The notes below the pieces were generated by a model. It saw only the letters and a program-made list of their open reading frames with translations, was not told the DNA's origin and ran no database searches. From the NCBI GenBank assembly GCA_947652605.1, contig OX393582.1, positions 14,594,544-14,658,543 on the forward strand: a stretch of 64,000 nt of DNA, written 5' to 3'. Shown here in pieces: positions 45,501 through 55,820 of this stretch (position 1 is its first letter; every line of letters begins with the position of its first letter). Source of the DNA: Elmis aenea. Taxonomy: Eukaryota > Arthropoda > Insecta > Coleoptera > Elmidae. The translations under genes were made by a program, and so were the position numbers.

Positions 45501-48500
45501 ACACTGTTTATGTAGAATATTAATATGTTAGTGTATAAAAAAAACCTTAATAACTTTTTTTGGTAAAATTTCAAAATACAAACTTATTACAAAAATTAAA
45601 AATTTTAAAAATGTTTATCGAAAACGGCTACAATTTTTTTTAAATTTTTGTATGTTATGGAGTTTATTTTTCTTAGTAAAATGCCGTTTGTCTCAACTCT
45701 ATTGGATTTCCATGAAAAAAGTTATGAATAAATAAAGTAAAAATATTTTTTAGAACGCTTTGGTGGTTCATTCGTTCATATAACATAAACACGCATATAC
45801 CGAGCTCGGTGGCTGGTTGGTATGCAACCTAGCGAGTAAAGTCGGGAGGTCGTGGGTTCGAATCCCGCGGCCGTCTGTCATTGTAGGGGTTTCAGGTGGT
45901 TTCCCGTACCTACTACAGGCAAATGCTGTGACAGTACTTCCACCTACCCTTACCTTACCCACCACGTCCTTAAACCAACAATAAAAAATACAAAAATTAC
46001 CATCAAACTTTAGATGGCTTGAAGGTAGAATCTCAAAATTGACATCATGGCTCTTTCGTATAGTCGAAAATTAAGATTACCCCATTAAAAAGGGTAGTCC
46101 CGTGGTCGTCTTTCATTACGTGTGAGAATCGTGGCGCGGGGGAAGCTAGCTTGATGACCTAAAGCTACTGTCAACCCTGCTGCTCTTTCTCAAACACACA
46201 CACTGAGAGACATCGGACTCACAGAACATACACATTGGACTCCCCAATGTAGTAAAATATTCAGTTTACTTATATACATACACACAGAAACTATTTGATT
46301 GCGAGAGGTAGAAATAATTTGTTTGTAGTTTAATGATTTAATTATTCTAGTTTATATATCTAGTTATTTGTTAATTTGAACTTCTTGTTTTAATTGTTTG
46401 GGTTCTTCAGCTGCAGTCCTGTAATTATAATGTTATTTTTTCTTTCTCTCTTATCGATGCTTTCTGTACATTTATTAAGGGCATTTATTTGGCTCTTCAT
46501 TTTCCTTCTTTACTTTCATTATTTCATCTTGGCATGTATATTATTCCTTTCTAATTTTTTGAGTTCATGTATTATTTCCTTACGTTGTTAATCTTTCTTC
46601 TTTCATCAATTCTATCGTTTCATACATTTTTGCCTTTAGTTCCCTTCTCCTATGGCTAGATGTATACGGTGTAAAATGCTTCTTATATCACTTATTACTG
46701 GTTCTGTTTATGTTCTCTACCCACACCGCGCTGATTCCTGGGTCGACCCCTCGGAGGTTACAGCACGTGTATATTTACTTTATAAATTTAAATTAATATT
46801 TTTAATACCCATCAGATCTCTCCAATTATTGCTCATTCACAAACTATATTTTAACTATTCACTGTAGATAACTTTGTGCTATTTAAAGCTCAATATTTTC
46901 CATAAACTTTGGGTTTAATAGAGGAGCATTTAAAAGCAAGCTTACACTCACTCAGTGGCGTAACACTTCTCCCAAATTTATACTATGACCAAAAGTAGCG
47001 GGATCCACAATTTAAGAAGTCTGAGCCAATAAAAAATTGTAAAAATTGACAAGGGCAAAAAATATTAAGCACAAAATTTATGACATCCCAAAACTCTCAA
47101 TCAGCCTAGACAATCTATTGGTAAATCCAATACTGAACACAACAGCTTCGCTCAAATACCAATTTTACACCAATAATTCTAATCGTAAAATGTTGTTTTA
47201 GAATTAAGCCATCCCAAGTGAGAATGGGTTCTATAGACATACAGGGACAGAATCGGAACGCAAGAATTGAGGATTATGACGTCATCAATATAACCGTACA
47301 TCGGGGTTACAATCGTCGAGCAAGAATAAATGATATTGCACTTCTAAAACTTGGCAGAGATGTCACATTTAGTAGAAGGGTGTATCCTGCTTGTTTATAT
47401 GATAAACCAGACGATCCGAAGAATCTCATAGTTTCAGGATGGGGAACAACGTCCGTAGAAAGTAAGGTGATAGAACGGAACTAAAACATGTAATTGAGCG
47501 CAAGTAACCATTGATTTGAACTAGATTACCGTTTTAAACAACTTCGCATAAACACTTAGTGAGGACTGGGAATAAAAATAGTAAAAATTAATTTTTTCAA
47601 ACCATTGTTCAGTCCCTTCAAGATAAAGAGAACACAAGGCAAGTCGCGATTAATCCAAATGTGTATAGTACGAAATTCGATTTAGTGCAAGTTACAAATT
47701 AAGACGAGGTCTCGTGTCAGTACGTGTTTTTTAAGCAATTTATACAGGGTGTTTCTTAAATATTGCAAAAAAAATCGGGAGGTGATTCCTTATCGAAAAT
47801 TAAGGTGGGTATTTCATACAAAATGTTTTCCTTAGACGTCTCCTTTCGGAGTTACACTCCCATAAAGGGGAGCTGAAATATTAGGTTTTTATTTTATTTC
47901 TCAAATTTGGATCAATGTAGGACAATGATATTTGACAGATGTTTTATATTTATTAAAAGGTTTCCTATAGTAATATTTTCAATCACCTCCCACCTCCACA
48001 GGGGGCTAAAAAGTGCGACCCCTGTTGGTTTTTCATCAGAACTTTTTGGTGAGTTACAATGTTTCAATAAAAAATAATAATTTGAAAGCCTCATTTGTTT
48101 AGAAACTTTTTTTATTCTTTAGTTTTGCTCGTAAATCCTACCGTTTTTGAGTAAAAAATAAAATAAGTAAACATGAACTATCAAATATTCGAATATAAAT
48201 CGATTCATTTTGGTGGTTGCCATGGTTTGTTTATGTTCCAGTAGGATAGAATTGACGGGCGTTTTAGCGTTGTCGCCGCGTAAACGTCAAAATGAATTAC
48301 ACTCGTCACTTCTACCCAATATGAACATAAACAAACCATGGTAACCACCAAAATGAATCGTTTTATATTGGAATATCTGATGGTTCATGGTTACTTATTT
48401 TATTTTTTACTCAAAAGCGGTAGGTTTTACGAGAAAAACCAAAGCATAAAAAAATTTCTAAATAAATGAGGCTTTCAAATCATTTTTTTTTATTGAAACC

Positions 48501-50475
48501 CACCAAAAAGTTCTGATAAAAAACCAACAGGGGTCGCACTTTTGAGCCCCCTGTGGGGGTGGGAGATGATTGAAAATATTACTATGGGAAACATTTTAAT
48601 AAGTATAACACATCTACGAAATATCATATCCCTAAATATATCCAGGTGTTATTAATAACAACTTTTGATATTAACAAGCATAAAACGATTTTACAACTTA
48701 ATGGACATCTGAATAATTATTGCTGAAGTAAATGTCAACGATCTACTGATCTACTGTTGATTATGACAAAAACTTTGAGTTTTCCAGCTAAAATCTGCAA
48801 ATGAACAATTGAATAAATATTTTTTTAAATACCACTATTTCAAATCAGGTAGTTATTTTAGTGTGTAACATAATGACATAATAAAAACATTTTTTAGCCG
48901 GAGCAACCAGTCGTTTACTTCTGAAAGCGTCACTAAATTCGGTAGCAGTTCCAGATTGTAGTGCGATTTATAACAGACAAAATAAAAATATTACTTCGAG
49001 TCAAATATGCGCAGGTTCTAATCAGAATAAGGATACTTGTCAGGTTTGTATATTTTTGTGCATAAAAAATTTAAACCTAGCACAACACTTTACCTTGCAC
49101 TGCTTGAACTTTGAATTGCCCCTGGGTGAGTAGAGTTACATGATTTAAGTACATAAAAAGAAATCACACGTGATAAAATTAAACAGTAAAAATTACACAA
49201 TGAAGAAATAATACTAATAATATTACTACTACAAAAATTACATACAAAATTCCACAAAGAAAAAATACATATATTCCAAATTTCAAACTTTCAAAAGTTC
49301 CAGTTTTTAATTGCTGGAATTAAACAGCAGTGTTCTATTTCTTGATTCATAAACAAACCGCACTAAACATAGCTTATTTTGGGTGAAATTTAAATTTAAA
49401 TAATTAAACTTTAATGATATACGATATACCGGGTGTAAATGAAGTGAGGTACACCCCCTTTTTTCCTTTAGTTTTGATTTTAGATAAATGAAATTTTAGA
49501 CATACGATACGTGCAAAAAACCGGTCTTTTTGAGCACATGCACACATTTTTTTCACTTCCGGTTTCGCCTGAAATGACCACAACTTTGTTATTTTAAATT
49601 GAACACCCTGTATATTTTTACATTTTTGGAAAGAGGAAGCGGTTTTGGATACAACTGCACTATTTTGGTTAATTTTTATAACCTCAAAAAATTTTTGAAC
49701 CATAATTTAATTTTTGTTTAAGAGCGCCGTGACCTGCAAAAATTGAATTTTATTATGTCAACAATTGTCCAAAAAACGTTTCTGTAAATTTTAAATGATA
49801 TTTAGGTTACTTTAATCGGCTTTGAAGGTTGCCGGATCGGTTTTTTGACAAAAAGTCAATTTTTTTAAATGGAACTATGGTGGTACAAGCGGTTATTTAA
49901 ATGGAGCATCTTCCAACGAATCCATCGATAACAATAACTTGTATTTTTATTAAGAGTCCGCTTCAAAAACTTCAAAGTGAAGATTTATTAAGAGATACTG
50001 TTCCTGATCAGATTGTACAAAAAAAGTTTCTAAAAGTTTTAATTTTAGCCACGGCGTGCAACAATTTTGTTAAATAATTTCTTAATTTGAATGGTAGTAT
50101 AAATTTTCTCCAACATTTTTTTTTGCTTTGAACTTCGTAATTTTGCCACAGTTTAACCAATTTCGTAACTTAACTTCGCACCATTTGCAAACTCAAATTT
50201 GAAACACCATTGAAAACATAAGCTAAATTTTTGGAACACAGATAACTCAAAGGCAGTTTCCCAAAGGAATACATTTTAATACGTTCCATTAATATTTTTA
50301 ATTATTTTAGGGTGATTCTGGTGGTCCACTGCAAATTCAACTTGTAAAAAACAAGGGTGTTTATACTCTCATAGGTGTGACATCGTATGGTATTGGTTGT
50401 GGAGGAAAATCGCCTGGAGTGTATACAAGGGTTTATAGTTATTTAGACTGGATTGAAAGCGTTGTATGGCCGTAA
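35168..50475 (+). CDS. CLIP-domain serine protease B (whole gene, 7 exons, 396 aa)
   Basis: Exons: 35168-35234, 39225-39572, 44169-44260, 44329-44441, 47202-47461, 48898-49043, 50311-50475. Phases are 1,1,0,2,1,0, identical to protease A. The product is a secreted zymogen: signal peptide (about residues 1-20), CLIP domain (C27, C35, C41, C59, C69, C70), a long Thr-rich linker encoded by an (ACA)n run, the light-chain cysteine C140, and a catalytic domain from I155 (IINGE). The triad is H200, D251 and S345; D339 in the S1 pocket gives trypsin-like specificity. The residue before the activation site is N154 (ADPN|IING), not basic. The acidic EEEEFPHM and VAIGYEG match persephone/snake-like CLIPC proteases, so a role upstream of Toll or prophenoloxidase activation is likely but inferred. 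Confidence 0.93.
35235..36105. other. Start of protease B intron 1
   Basis: AT-rich intron DNA, nothing recognised. Confidence 0.45.
36531..37150 (+). mobile_element. TIR element (620 bp) encoding a MADF protein
   Basis: The terminal inverted repeats begin AAGCCTAGTCCAGATTGTAA and are identical for 37 bp. TA flanks both ends (36529-36530, 37151-37152). The subterminal regions carry several copies of TGTTTCGGAACA-like motifs on both sides, probably protein-binding sites. The only gene inside is the MADF frame at 36771-37034; no transposase. Confidence 0.9.
36771..37034 (+). CDS. Transposon-borne MADF-domain protein (87 aa)
   Basis: The frame starts at ATG 36771 ([20 protein letters not shown]) and continues [20 protein letters not shown], then [16 protein letters not shown]. 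The signature (F/L)IE.V...CLWD....DYKNR.K+......IA is that of the MADF/Myb-SANT-like DNA-binding domain. In MADF proteins this domain binds DNA; in some transposons a separate Myb/MADF-like protein assists the transposase. The frame is intact and fills the space between the two sets of subterminal repeats. There is no BESS motif and no DDE nuclease. A host gene captured by the element is also possible. Confidence 0.8.
   Translation: MWNQEKTLQLIEKVHSSSCLWDVTCGDYKNRNKKRDGFLNIAQAFDVTVAEVEKKVHMPFSKINKLAAQIPAIASLDIIISLETPKH
37419..37676. repeat. Fragment with a CAGGATG terminus
   Basis: Begins TA|CAGGATGTTGCATGACGTAA; the right side is cut where the next foldback begins. Confidence 0.5.
37677..38743. 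mobile_element. Foldback element, same family as 18638-19693
   Basis: The right end (gtggaccaccctg|ta) is intact; the left terminus is missing and the similarity starts at aacaggactttcacagttga. The arms share gcccacaagcaaccactggc, and the left arm keeps acagggtgttgaattttttg. The minus-strand 78-aa frame at 38413-38177 is palindrome shadow. Confidence 0.78.
39225..39572 (+). CDS. Protease B exon 2: CLIP domain and Thr-rich linker
   Basis: The acceptor TTTTCAG|AG restores EGSSCGPGG. Six CLIP cysteines follow (C-x7-C-x5-C-x17-C-x9-CC). The linker contains runs of Thr broken by single Arg, encoded by an (ACA)n microsatellite at 39473-39550. The run is likely O-glycosylated and variable in length between individuals. 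Confidence 0.93.
39690..39866. repeat. CAGGGTG-group left end
   Basis: TA|CAGGGTGTTTCACTTTTCCA then about 175 bp up to the long inverted repeat at 39871; no right end found. Confidence 0.55.
40336..40911. repeat. 288-bp tandem duplication (two copies)
   Basis: Copy 1 starts near 40336 and copy 2 near 40624, offset 288 bp. Both contain tttagcatcgtaagaaactt and agatcgattgttataaaaca with only scattered differences. On the minus strand both are open for about 60 residues (ending [11 protein letters not shown], then [14 protein letters not shown]), which suggests they derive from coding DNA of the same transposon. Confidence 0.85.
40905..42232 (-). pseudogene. THAP-domain transposase-like gene, broken
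   Basis: On the minus strand, exon 1 (42232-42171) encodes [20 protein letters not shown], spliced to exon 2 (41864-41665), which gives [36 protein letters not shown]. Together they form a complete C2CH THAP zinc finger (C-x2-4-C, then C-x2-H, then the PTI-type tail). Exon 3 (from about 41607) has one frame change and one stop before the Ser/Pro-rich frame 41458-41307. The last exon (41162-40902) is a basic helical region ending [15 protein letters not shown] followed by a coiled coil is the start of P-element-type transposases. No catalytic domain follows, so it is a relic. Confidence 0.72.
42590..42805. repeat. GC-rich block of iterated palindromes
   Basis: A sharply GC-rich island in AT-rich DNA. 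GCACAGTCG(A/T)TC recurs three times at about 50- and 43-bp spacing, each time followed by small palindromes such as cgccggaggagtctccggcg. taccgctgtaacagcggta is another. The stretch cagcggtatgcacagtcg at 42613 is repeated in inverse at about 43933, giving a second set of inverted ends. Confidence 0.75.
44169..44260 (+). CDS. Protease B exon 3: activation site
   Basis: 92 bp, encoding [20 protein letters not shown] and ending EEEEFPHM; the bar marks the expected activation cut. Confidence 0.93.
44329..44441 (+). CDS. Protease B exon 4: catalytic histidine
   Basis: [27 protein letters not shown], His200. The intron before it is only 68 bp. Confidence 0.95.
44455..44740. mobile_element. GC-rich MITE with TTTTTTGTGCGATCG ends
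   Basis: The ends TTTTTTGTGCGATCG and cgatcgcacaaaaaa are inverted. Inside, gcattaccggctctatcctt and its mirror, plus ccttagcaacggccg twice and its inverse once, build nested hairpins. It lies just after exon 4 of protease B. Confidence 0.75.
44741..45799. other. Protease B intron 4, left part
   Basis: No gene. A T/C-rich stretch (44940-45170), an unidentified dispersed repeat (45176-45290, similar to 29828-29950) and a TG/CG microsatellite (about 45297-45340). Confidence 0.5.
45800..45990 (+). mobile_element. tRNA-derived SINE
   Basis: Box A-like tggctggttggtatgc (about 45810) and a perfect box B GGTTCGAATCC (45855-45865) lie about 40 bp apart, as in tRNA promoters. The head is followed by a non-tRNA body (gtttcaggtggtttcccgta) and an A-rich tail near 45980. 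The cloverleaf is incomplete, so this is a SINE and not a tRNA gene. Confidence 0.82.
45991..47201. other. Protease B intron 4, right part
   Basis: No gene. At about 46957 cagtggcgtaacacttctcc resembles a hAT terminus without a visible partner. Confidence 0.45.
47202..47461 (+). CDS. Protease B exon 5: catalytic aspartate
   Basis: 260 bp, [11 protein letters not shown] with Asp251, [11 protein letters not shown] and IVSGWG. The donor is GAAA|GTAAGG, phase 1; translation beyond it hits a stop, confirming the boundary. Confidence 0.95.
47745..48645. mobile_element. Foldback element in protease B intron 5
   Basis: The left end TA|CAGGGTGTTTCTTAAATATT is intact. From about 47900 the sequence folds on a centre near 48270: ccatggtttgtttatgttc mirrors gaacataaacaaaccatgg, and caacaggggtcgcacttttg mirrors the left arm at 48025. 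The right terminus is missing. Confidence 0.78.
48898..49043 (+). CDS. Protease B exon 6
   Basis: [15 protein letters not shown] to [13 protein letters not shown], including the S1 Asp339. The donor CAG|GTTTGT precedes GDSGGP. Confidence 0.94.
49044..50310. other. Protease B intron 6
   Basis: Contains a short CAGGGTG-group element at 49439-49610 and otherwise only AT-rich DNA. Confidence 0.5.
49439..49610. repeat. Short CAGGGTG-group element (172 bp)
   Basis: Ends CCGGGTGTAAAT and (inverse) CAGGGTGTTCAATTT, flanked by TA (49437-49438, 49611-49612). A diverged left part recurs near 57802. Confidence 0.65.
50311..50475 (+). CDS. Protease B exon 7: catalytic serine and C-terminus
   Basis: [11 protein letters not shown] (Ser345), [19 protein letters not shown], and DWIESVVWP then TAA. 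Confidence 0.96.
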   Translation, partial: GDSGGPLQIQLVKNKGVYTLIGVTSYGIGCGGKSPGVYTRVYSYLDWIESVVWP

Positions 50476-51097
50476 AATCGGACTGTAACCAAATAGCTAT
50501 TAATGCAATCAGGGGAGAAACGATTTTTTATTGGATTGATCAATGTCAATATCAAAACACTTAAAACATTTAAAACACCAATCTAGTTATCGGTTGCTTT
50601 AGCTGTAGACTCGTTGTTAAAGACCAGATTTAGACTTGTGCTGCCTCTTGAAAACGTTAGCGAAAATTAAAAAAATCCAATGTATTTACAAAAAAGTAGC
50701 TGATTATAAAAAACACGGAATCACAAAAATTCTGCAATTAGAGCAATTTCAAAACTGCTGCCAGGAATATTCAAGGGGCGAATGATAATATTTGATCATT
50801 AGTGAGACAAAATTATGTAATTTTATCACTGACAATAAAAGTTACACCATTTTATCACTGAGAACAGACACCAAAATGATATTGCTACAGCGTTATTTTT
50901 CTTGTTAGTAATAAAACATGGAAGCACAGGATACATTGAAAAATATTTAACACCTTAAGGTTTGATTGCATAAACGCTAAATCTGGGATAACCCTGGGTT
51001 AAACGACTTACACCGGGTTAATTCAAGGTTATGCGTTTATACAATTGGGCCTAATAAGAACATCATTTTTTGAAAATAGAGAAATCCAGAATTGGAC
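50476..51097 (+). other. 3' flank of protease B
   Basis: AATAAA at about 50834 is a plausible poly(A) signal, about 360 bases after the stop. No other feature. Confidence 0.5.
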
Positions 51098-51723
51098 TTA
51101 AGGGTAGTTCACACGGTGACACTAGCGTCGCGACATCAAATGTCACGACATCGCTTGCAAGTCGGTGTCACGAGCCAGGGCTGTGGAGTCGGAGTTTAGA
51201 AGGAATTTCTGGTCAGTGGAGTCGGAGTCGGAAAAAATGTACCGACTCCGAGTACAACAAAAAATTGCGAGATCGTTCTTTGACGCAAAATTTAAACTCA
51301 AATTTTAAGAAAGTTCCTTATGTTTAGTTTTCTTTTTTATATTACACACACCATAAAATGTCTTAGTATTTAATTTTGTCGGAGTCGGAGTCGAACTACT
51401 AAAATTATCAGGAGTCGGAGTCGGAGTCGGAGTCGAATTTTTTTTACCGACTCCGCAGCCCTGCTAAAATCGTTAGAACATCTATTGAGGATATGATTAA
51501 TTGGAAATCGATGACAAACAAATGTATATTGTTTGTCTTTTATGTCAAAATATAAAAGTATGGTAGGCTTACGTCGAATACCGCACTGTCAATATCGGTG
51601 TCGCGACATCGCGGCACTGGCGTCAAGACATAGTGGCATCGCGACATCAGACTGTTCAGACGACATTTGATGCCACGGCACCTAGTGTCAGGACGCTAGT
51701 GTCACCGTGTAAACTACCCTTAA
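51098..51723. mobile_element. piggyBac-like MITE with TTAA target duplication
   Basis: TTAA occurs at both borders. The ends GGGTAGTTCACACGGTGACA and, inverted, GGGTAGTTTACACGGTGACA differ by one base over 20, and similarity continues through ctagcgtc. Subterminal gtcgcgacatcg motifs repeat many times. The TTAA border is diagnostic of piggyBac-type elements. It contains a nested element at 51176-51463. Confidence 0.85.
51176..51463. mobile_element. Nested element with GTCGGA repeats
   Basis: Ends CAGGGCTGTGGAGTCGGAG and ctccgcagccctg are inverted, as in hAT elements, and the interior has runs of agtcgg units (about 51215 and 51413-51434). No 8-bp duplication could be matched. Confidence 0.6.
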
Positions 51724-53048
51724 AGTGGAAGTTGTAAAACAGATACAGGTGAAACTTCTTCCACTCGACTTTTAAAGGGGGATTACAAAAGTCGACTTAT
51801 GGAGGAAAATCCATTTAGGGAGGTTTTGTTAAATATGCAATTAGAGTGGAGGGTTAAGGCAGGGTCATTATGTTTAATACGGTATGATGTTATTAAAATT
51901 CTTACAATTCGTATGCACCGATTACAACGGACTCTATCTAAAATCGAACAAATGAGGTAAATCGAGTAATAGAAGTTTCACCTGTAGTAAGTAACATTTA
52001 TACATGGAAGTGAATGATGGATACTCAAAAATTTGTTTTGGTGGCAAAAAGCGAAAAAGTGTAAAATTGACACGAAATTTAAGATAAAATTGAAACCAAC
52101 ATTTTGTACCAACCGATTAACACAGGTCAATGTATAACTGTGTAGCAAATAATAGGAAAGAAAAGTGTCTTTTCTCACATGGCTTAAGAAATCTAATTTT
52201 TCCTCTAGTTGCATAAATAACTATCACGCAACAATTCAGATTATCATTAGTTTTTTTTTTCACATCGTATGTCATCATTTTTAATTGCCAATTTCCATTT
52301 TATAATATGCTTTATTATTATTTTAAATAATAAAAACGTTTTATAATTTCACTCAGTATATTTTAAATAAATAACCAACACTTTTAAAATCGTAATAGTT
52401 ACATACAAACGTTCTTAACTATTTTTTTAGGGCTGTCAGTATAAAATTGCAAAAATATTTAATAACTCTGTTACGTTTTTTTCTTTTAAATTTAAATGAG
52501 GAACTACAATAATTACTTACTGTTGCAATTATTTTAACAATAAATAGTCTATTTTAAATTATATTGTGGGGTAGGGAAGACTGGAGATGAAAGTAACATG
52601 GGTAGGTTGTAACAGTGCCTACAGTTTCTTTAATTTTTGTTATATGTTGCCCTAAGCGACATCCACCTAGGGTACCTCTATATAACAGGGTATGGCCAAG
52701 CTGCACGAACCCTCCAAATTTCTAATAGTGGCAATGGGATTATATAGGATTTTTTCTTTTAATAATGCAATTTTTAAACGAAATTTGAAGGTAAAAAATC
52801 AATTGGCATGCAGAAATAGATGCAATAGTAAGTATAATAACAACAACTAAAAAGTGTGTAAAATGAAGGGTTAATAATTGTTATTAGCGATTAATGTTTA
52901 AAAAACATTTACGAAGCGCGTATTTCCACTGTAAGCATGCAACCCATGATACACGAAGCGAACATAAAAGAATTTAAAACACGTGTACTAACAATGTTTT
53001 TTTGTGTGTACGATAGTTGCAACAATATATTGCTGCACTTACTTTTAG
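51724..53048. other. Intergenic, no gene seen
   Basis: AT-rich sequence without coding signal. Confidence 0.5.
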
Positions 53049-53453
53049 CAAGGTAAGAAACCGGTTTTTTAAACGGTTAACCGTTTTTTTTTTGTATTAG
53101 TGATTTTTAACCAAAACCGGTTTTTTAAACATTTTTTTGGATAAAAATTACTTTAAAAAAATACAAAATCTGTATTAAATGCGATTAGTTTACCAGAAGT
53201 CATTACTGAACGCTTGATTATACACATATTATATTATAAAATTATAAATAGATAATATCTTTTCATAATTTGCATTCCTATTCTAAATAATGTCAAAAAC
53301 CGGTTTAAACCAGGTTTAAAAGTTAAATCGGTTTTTTTAAAGTAAACAGTTTTTATTTATGAAAAAACTGTTTTTTACGCAAAAACCGTTATAAAAATAA
53401 AGTTCTCCATTTTCGGTCAAACGTTAATCAAATTTTTTCGGTTTCTAGCCCTG
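53049..53453. mobile_element. hAT-like MITE rich in aaccggtt motifs
   Basis: Ends CAAGGTAAGAAACCGGTTTT and, inverted, CAGGGCTAGAAACCGAAAAA. Flanks acttttag and cttttaag are similar but offset by one base. The interior repeats aaccgg/ccggtt about ten times. Confidence 0.65.
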
Positions 53454-53839
53454 CTTTTAAGGAATAAAAAACAAGATGTTATAATAAACATATTTGTAAT
53501 TCAAAGATATTTATCAACTGAAGAATCTTAATACCTAACTTAACAAAATTATTTAATAGCGACTTTTGTTTTTAAATTTGTATTGAAATCCCAAAATTAA
53601 GCTAATTCTATGCCACACATATCTTTGTTTTCAAGATAGATAAATGTGTTTATACGAATATTAAGCATCTTTTATTAATTATATTATTTAAGTTGCAAAC
53701 AATTGTTTACTTAATTCCTGTTTTAATGTCCAATGAGCAACTGAAAAGTATAGATTCATCAATTTAATCTCATATTTTATGACAAAATTACATTATTAAT
53801 TCCAATCATTGCTATTAAATTGATGTAGACAAATAATTA

Positions 53840-53980
53840 GTTTTGTTTCTCTGAAGAGGATGTTGTGTCCTGTACCCTGGGCGTGTTCTGCTACTTGTTG
53901 AGAAAACAAGTCGATAAATCAGCGGTAGCAGAACACGCCCAGGGTACAGGACACAACATCCTCTTCAGAGAAACAAAACT
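53840..53980. repeat. Hairpin with 55-bp near-perfect arms
   Basis: gttttgtttctctgaagagg at the left is mirrored at the right end near 53980, and the arms stay complementary to gtagcagaacacgcccaggg. The loop is about 30 bp. The right arm is the coding strand of the Penelope-like remnant, so the left arm is an inverted copy of its 3' part. Confidence 0.9.
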
Positions 53981-54300
53981 ACTGGCCCGCGCAAACCATT
54001 TCTGGCCAAGATTATATCGAGAATAATTGGAAATCATCAAGAACCCAAACAACTACAACAGAGACACAGGCATACAACTACCAAACATCTGGAAACCAGT
54101 CATCGCAAAATCACTGAGGCAGAACAACCCATCAAGCGGAACGCCACGCCTCCAAAAGCTGGATATATAAACCCAGCAATACCCTACACAAATTAGTCGT
54201 TTAAAAAAAGAAACGGTCGAAACGTCAACTACTTCTAAATATAGAAGACGCGGTTCCAAACCCGGAAACGAAGATTATATTATGGATAACGGCCGCGAAA
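53915..54300 (+). mobile_element. Penelope-like element, 3' end
   Basis: The + strand reads SAVAEHAQGTGHNILFRETK, LLARANHFWPRLYRE, one stop, then LEIIKNPNNYNRDTGIQLPN and IWKPVIAKS. This is the conserved C-terminal tail after the GIY-YIG endonuclease of Penelope-like elements. The RT is missing. A related short tail (cccaaacccggaaacggaga) occurs near 57951. Confidence 0.75.
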
Positions 54301-54662
54301 GCCTTAAGAATAAAATAGTAAAGTTGCAATTAAAATTAAAATAACAAATAATTGTATGTGTTTATTTAACTTATCAACAAATTAAACAAAACAAATTGAT
54401 TTACAAGTGATTATTTATATACATGATGTATCCTTGTTGAACTTAGCCCTAATATTTAATTATTATTACCTACTAAGGCAATTATTGAAAAAAGAAGATA
54501 CTTCACGTCACGAGGTTATCAGCGATAATTCCCTTGAATTTATAGATCAATTCCTCGAACCAAATATTATACATACATTAAATTTCCTTGATAACATTAA
54601 TAACAAATCATCATGAAGCTCTTACTCAATTGGTTGCACCGTCTGAAATAGTTATCGGGGGT
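54301..54662. other. Intergenic, no feature
   Basis: AT-rich; nothing supported. Confidence 0.5.
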
Positions 54663-54883
54663 AATTACACTAGAGCTTTTTTTATAGCCGGACAAAGTTG
54701 CGTTGCTACGAAAGTTTGGTTGCTAGGAAAATCGACGAGACAAAACTGTCTGATAAAACGAGTCCGTAGGACGAGTTGTTTTATCTTTGACAGTTGTCGA
54801 GTCAAGATTTGCCTAATAGCAACTAAACTTGAGTTTAGTAAAAGCAAGTTTGTCCAGGATAAAAACAAAGCTCGAGTGTAATT
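54663..54883. mobile_element. Palindromic MITE, 221 bp
   Basis: Ends AATTACACTAGAGC and gctcgagtgtaatt are inverted (one mismatch). The arms converge on a central hairpin in which gataaaac..gtttttatc-like stems enclose gtccgtaggac. The overlapping frames on both strands are shadows. Confidence 0.75.
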
Positions 54884-55452
54884 CGGTACGATAACTGCAC
54901 GAATAAATTATAACCTTCAAATAATAACTGACAAAACGTCAAATCTTTTACTTTGTTACAACCAAATAAGTCGGTTGCATGGTAACAAAGTTACATGCAA
55001 AAATGCAAGTGGATATTATTTAGTTAGGTACCTTTTTATCCGCTGTCATAACGACAAAACGGGACGTCATTATGGAGAATTTAACATATGTGTAGTTATC
55101 TTTAAAAGAACCACCTGTTTTTGTTCACAGTTCCAAAATAATCGCCTATTTTGTTTTAGGCAATTTTGGTTGATGAATAAACATATAACTATAAACTTAA
55201 ATTTAATTTAACCATTTTGCACGATATAAATGATTTAAACATTACTAATAATCACATTAAAAACTAAAAAAATACATAACATCTTTAGTTTAGATAATAT
55301 AATACAATACATTATCAAAATCGTGACATTTCATTTTTCACAAATGTTTCTAAATATATTCAATACGACAGTCTAATTACGCGTTTTAATATAAAATCTT
55401 TCGTTTAATAACATAAATATAATGTTTAAGGGGATGTATAAATTTATTCATA
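54884..55452. other. Intergenic, no feature
   Basis: AT-rich; nothing supported. Confidence 0.45.
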
Positions 55453-55820
55453 CAGGGTTCTCGTTTTTCGAGGGCCACTATGGGGATCTCGTAAACGGTA
55501 AGAGTTGCGACTTCGGTTCAATTAGGGCAAAGTTGTATATTCAGGTGCTTAATAATTTGAAGCAAACAGAACTTATCTAGCTTTTTTATTTTTTGAGATA
55601 TAGGGAAAAAAGTAAAAAAGTGGATTTTTGTTTTTTGCCCGCAACTTTTTCGTTTAATGTCGAATTTCATTTCTGTAAAAACTTTTTCATGGTCACTTTT
55701 TGCAAGGAATCAAAATCCACAATTATATTTTCCTTGCGACGTTTTGCTTTTTTTAAACCAAAATCAGCTCAATTTTTTCTTATGGACGATATATCTGATT
55801 TTAACGCAAATTTGTAGAGC
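55453..55820 (+). repeat. CAGGGTTCTCG repeat, copy 1
   Basis: TA|CAGGGTTCTCGTTTTTCGAG followed by about 365 bp that are closely repeated at 59480-59841 in the same orientation. Similarity stops at gcaaatttgtagag. Its short open frame is kept in both copies but shows no protein-like features. Confidence 0.8.

Noticed and set aside
45800..45880. A tRNA gene with a perfect box B
   Set aside because: The acceptor stem does not pair and the sequence continues into a SINE body and A-rich tail.
54735..54790. Hammerhead ribozyme-like stretch (ctgat..gagtccgtaggacgag)
   Set aside because: The CUGAUGA core is interrupted and the GAAA box is absent. The pairing is explained by the centre of a palindromic MITE.
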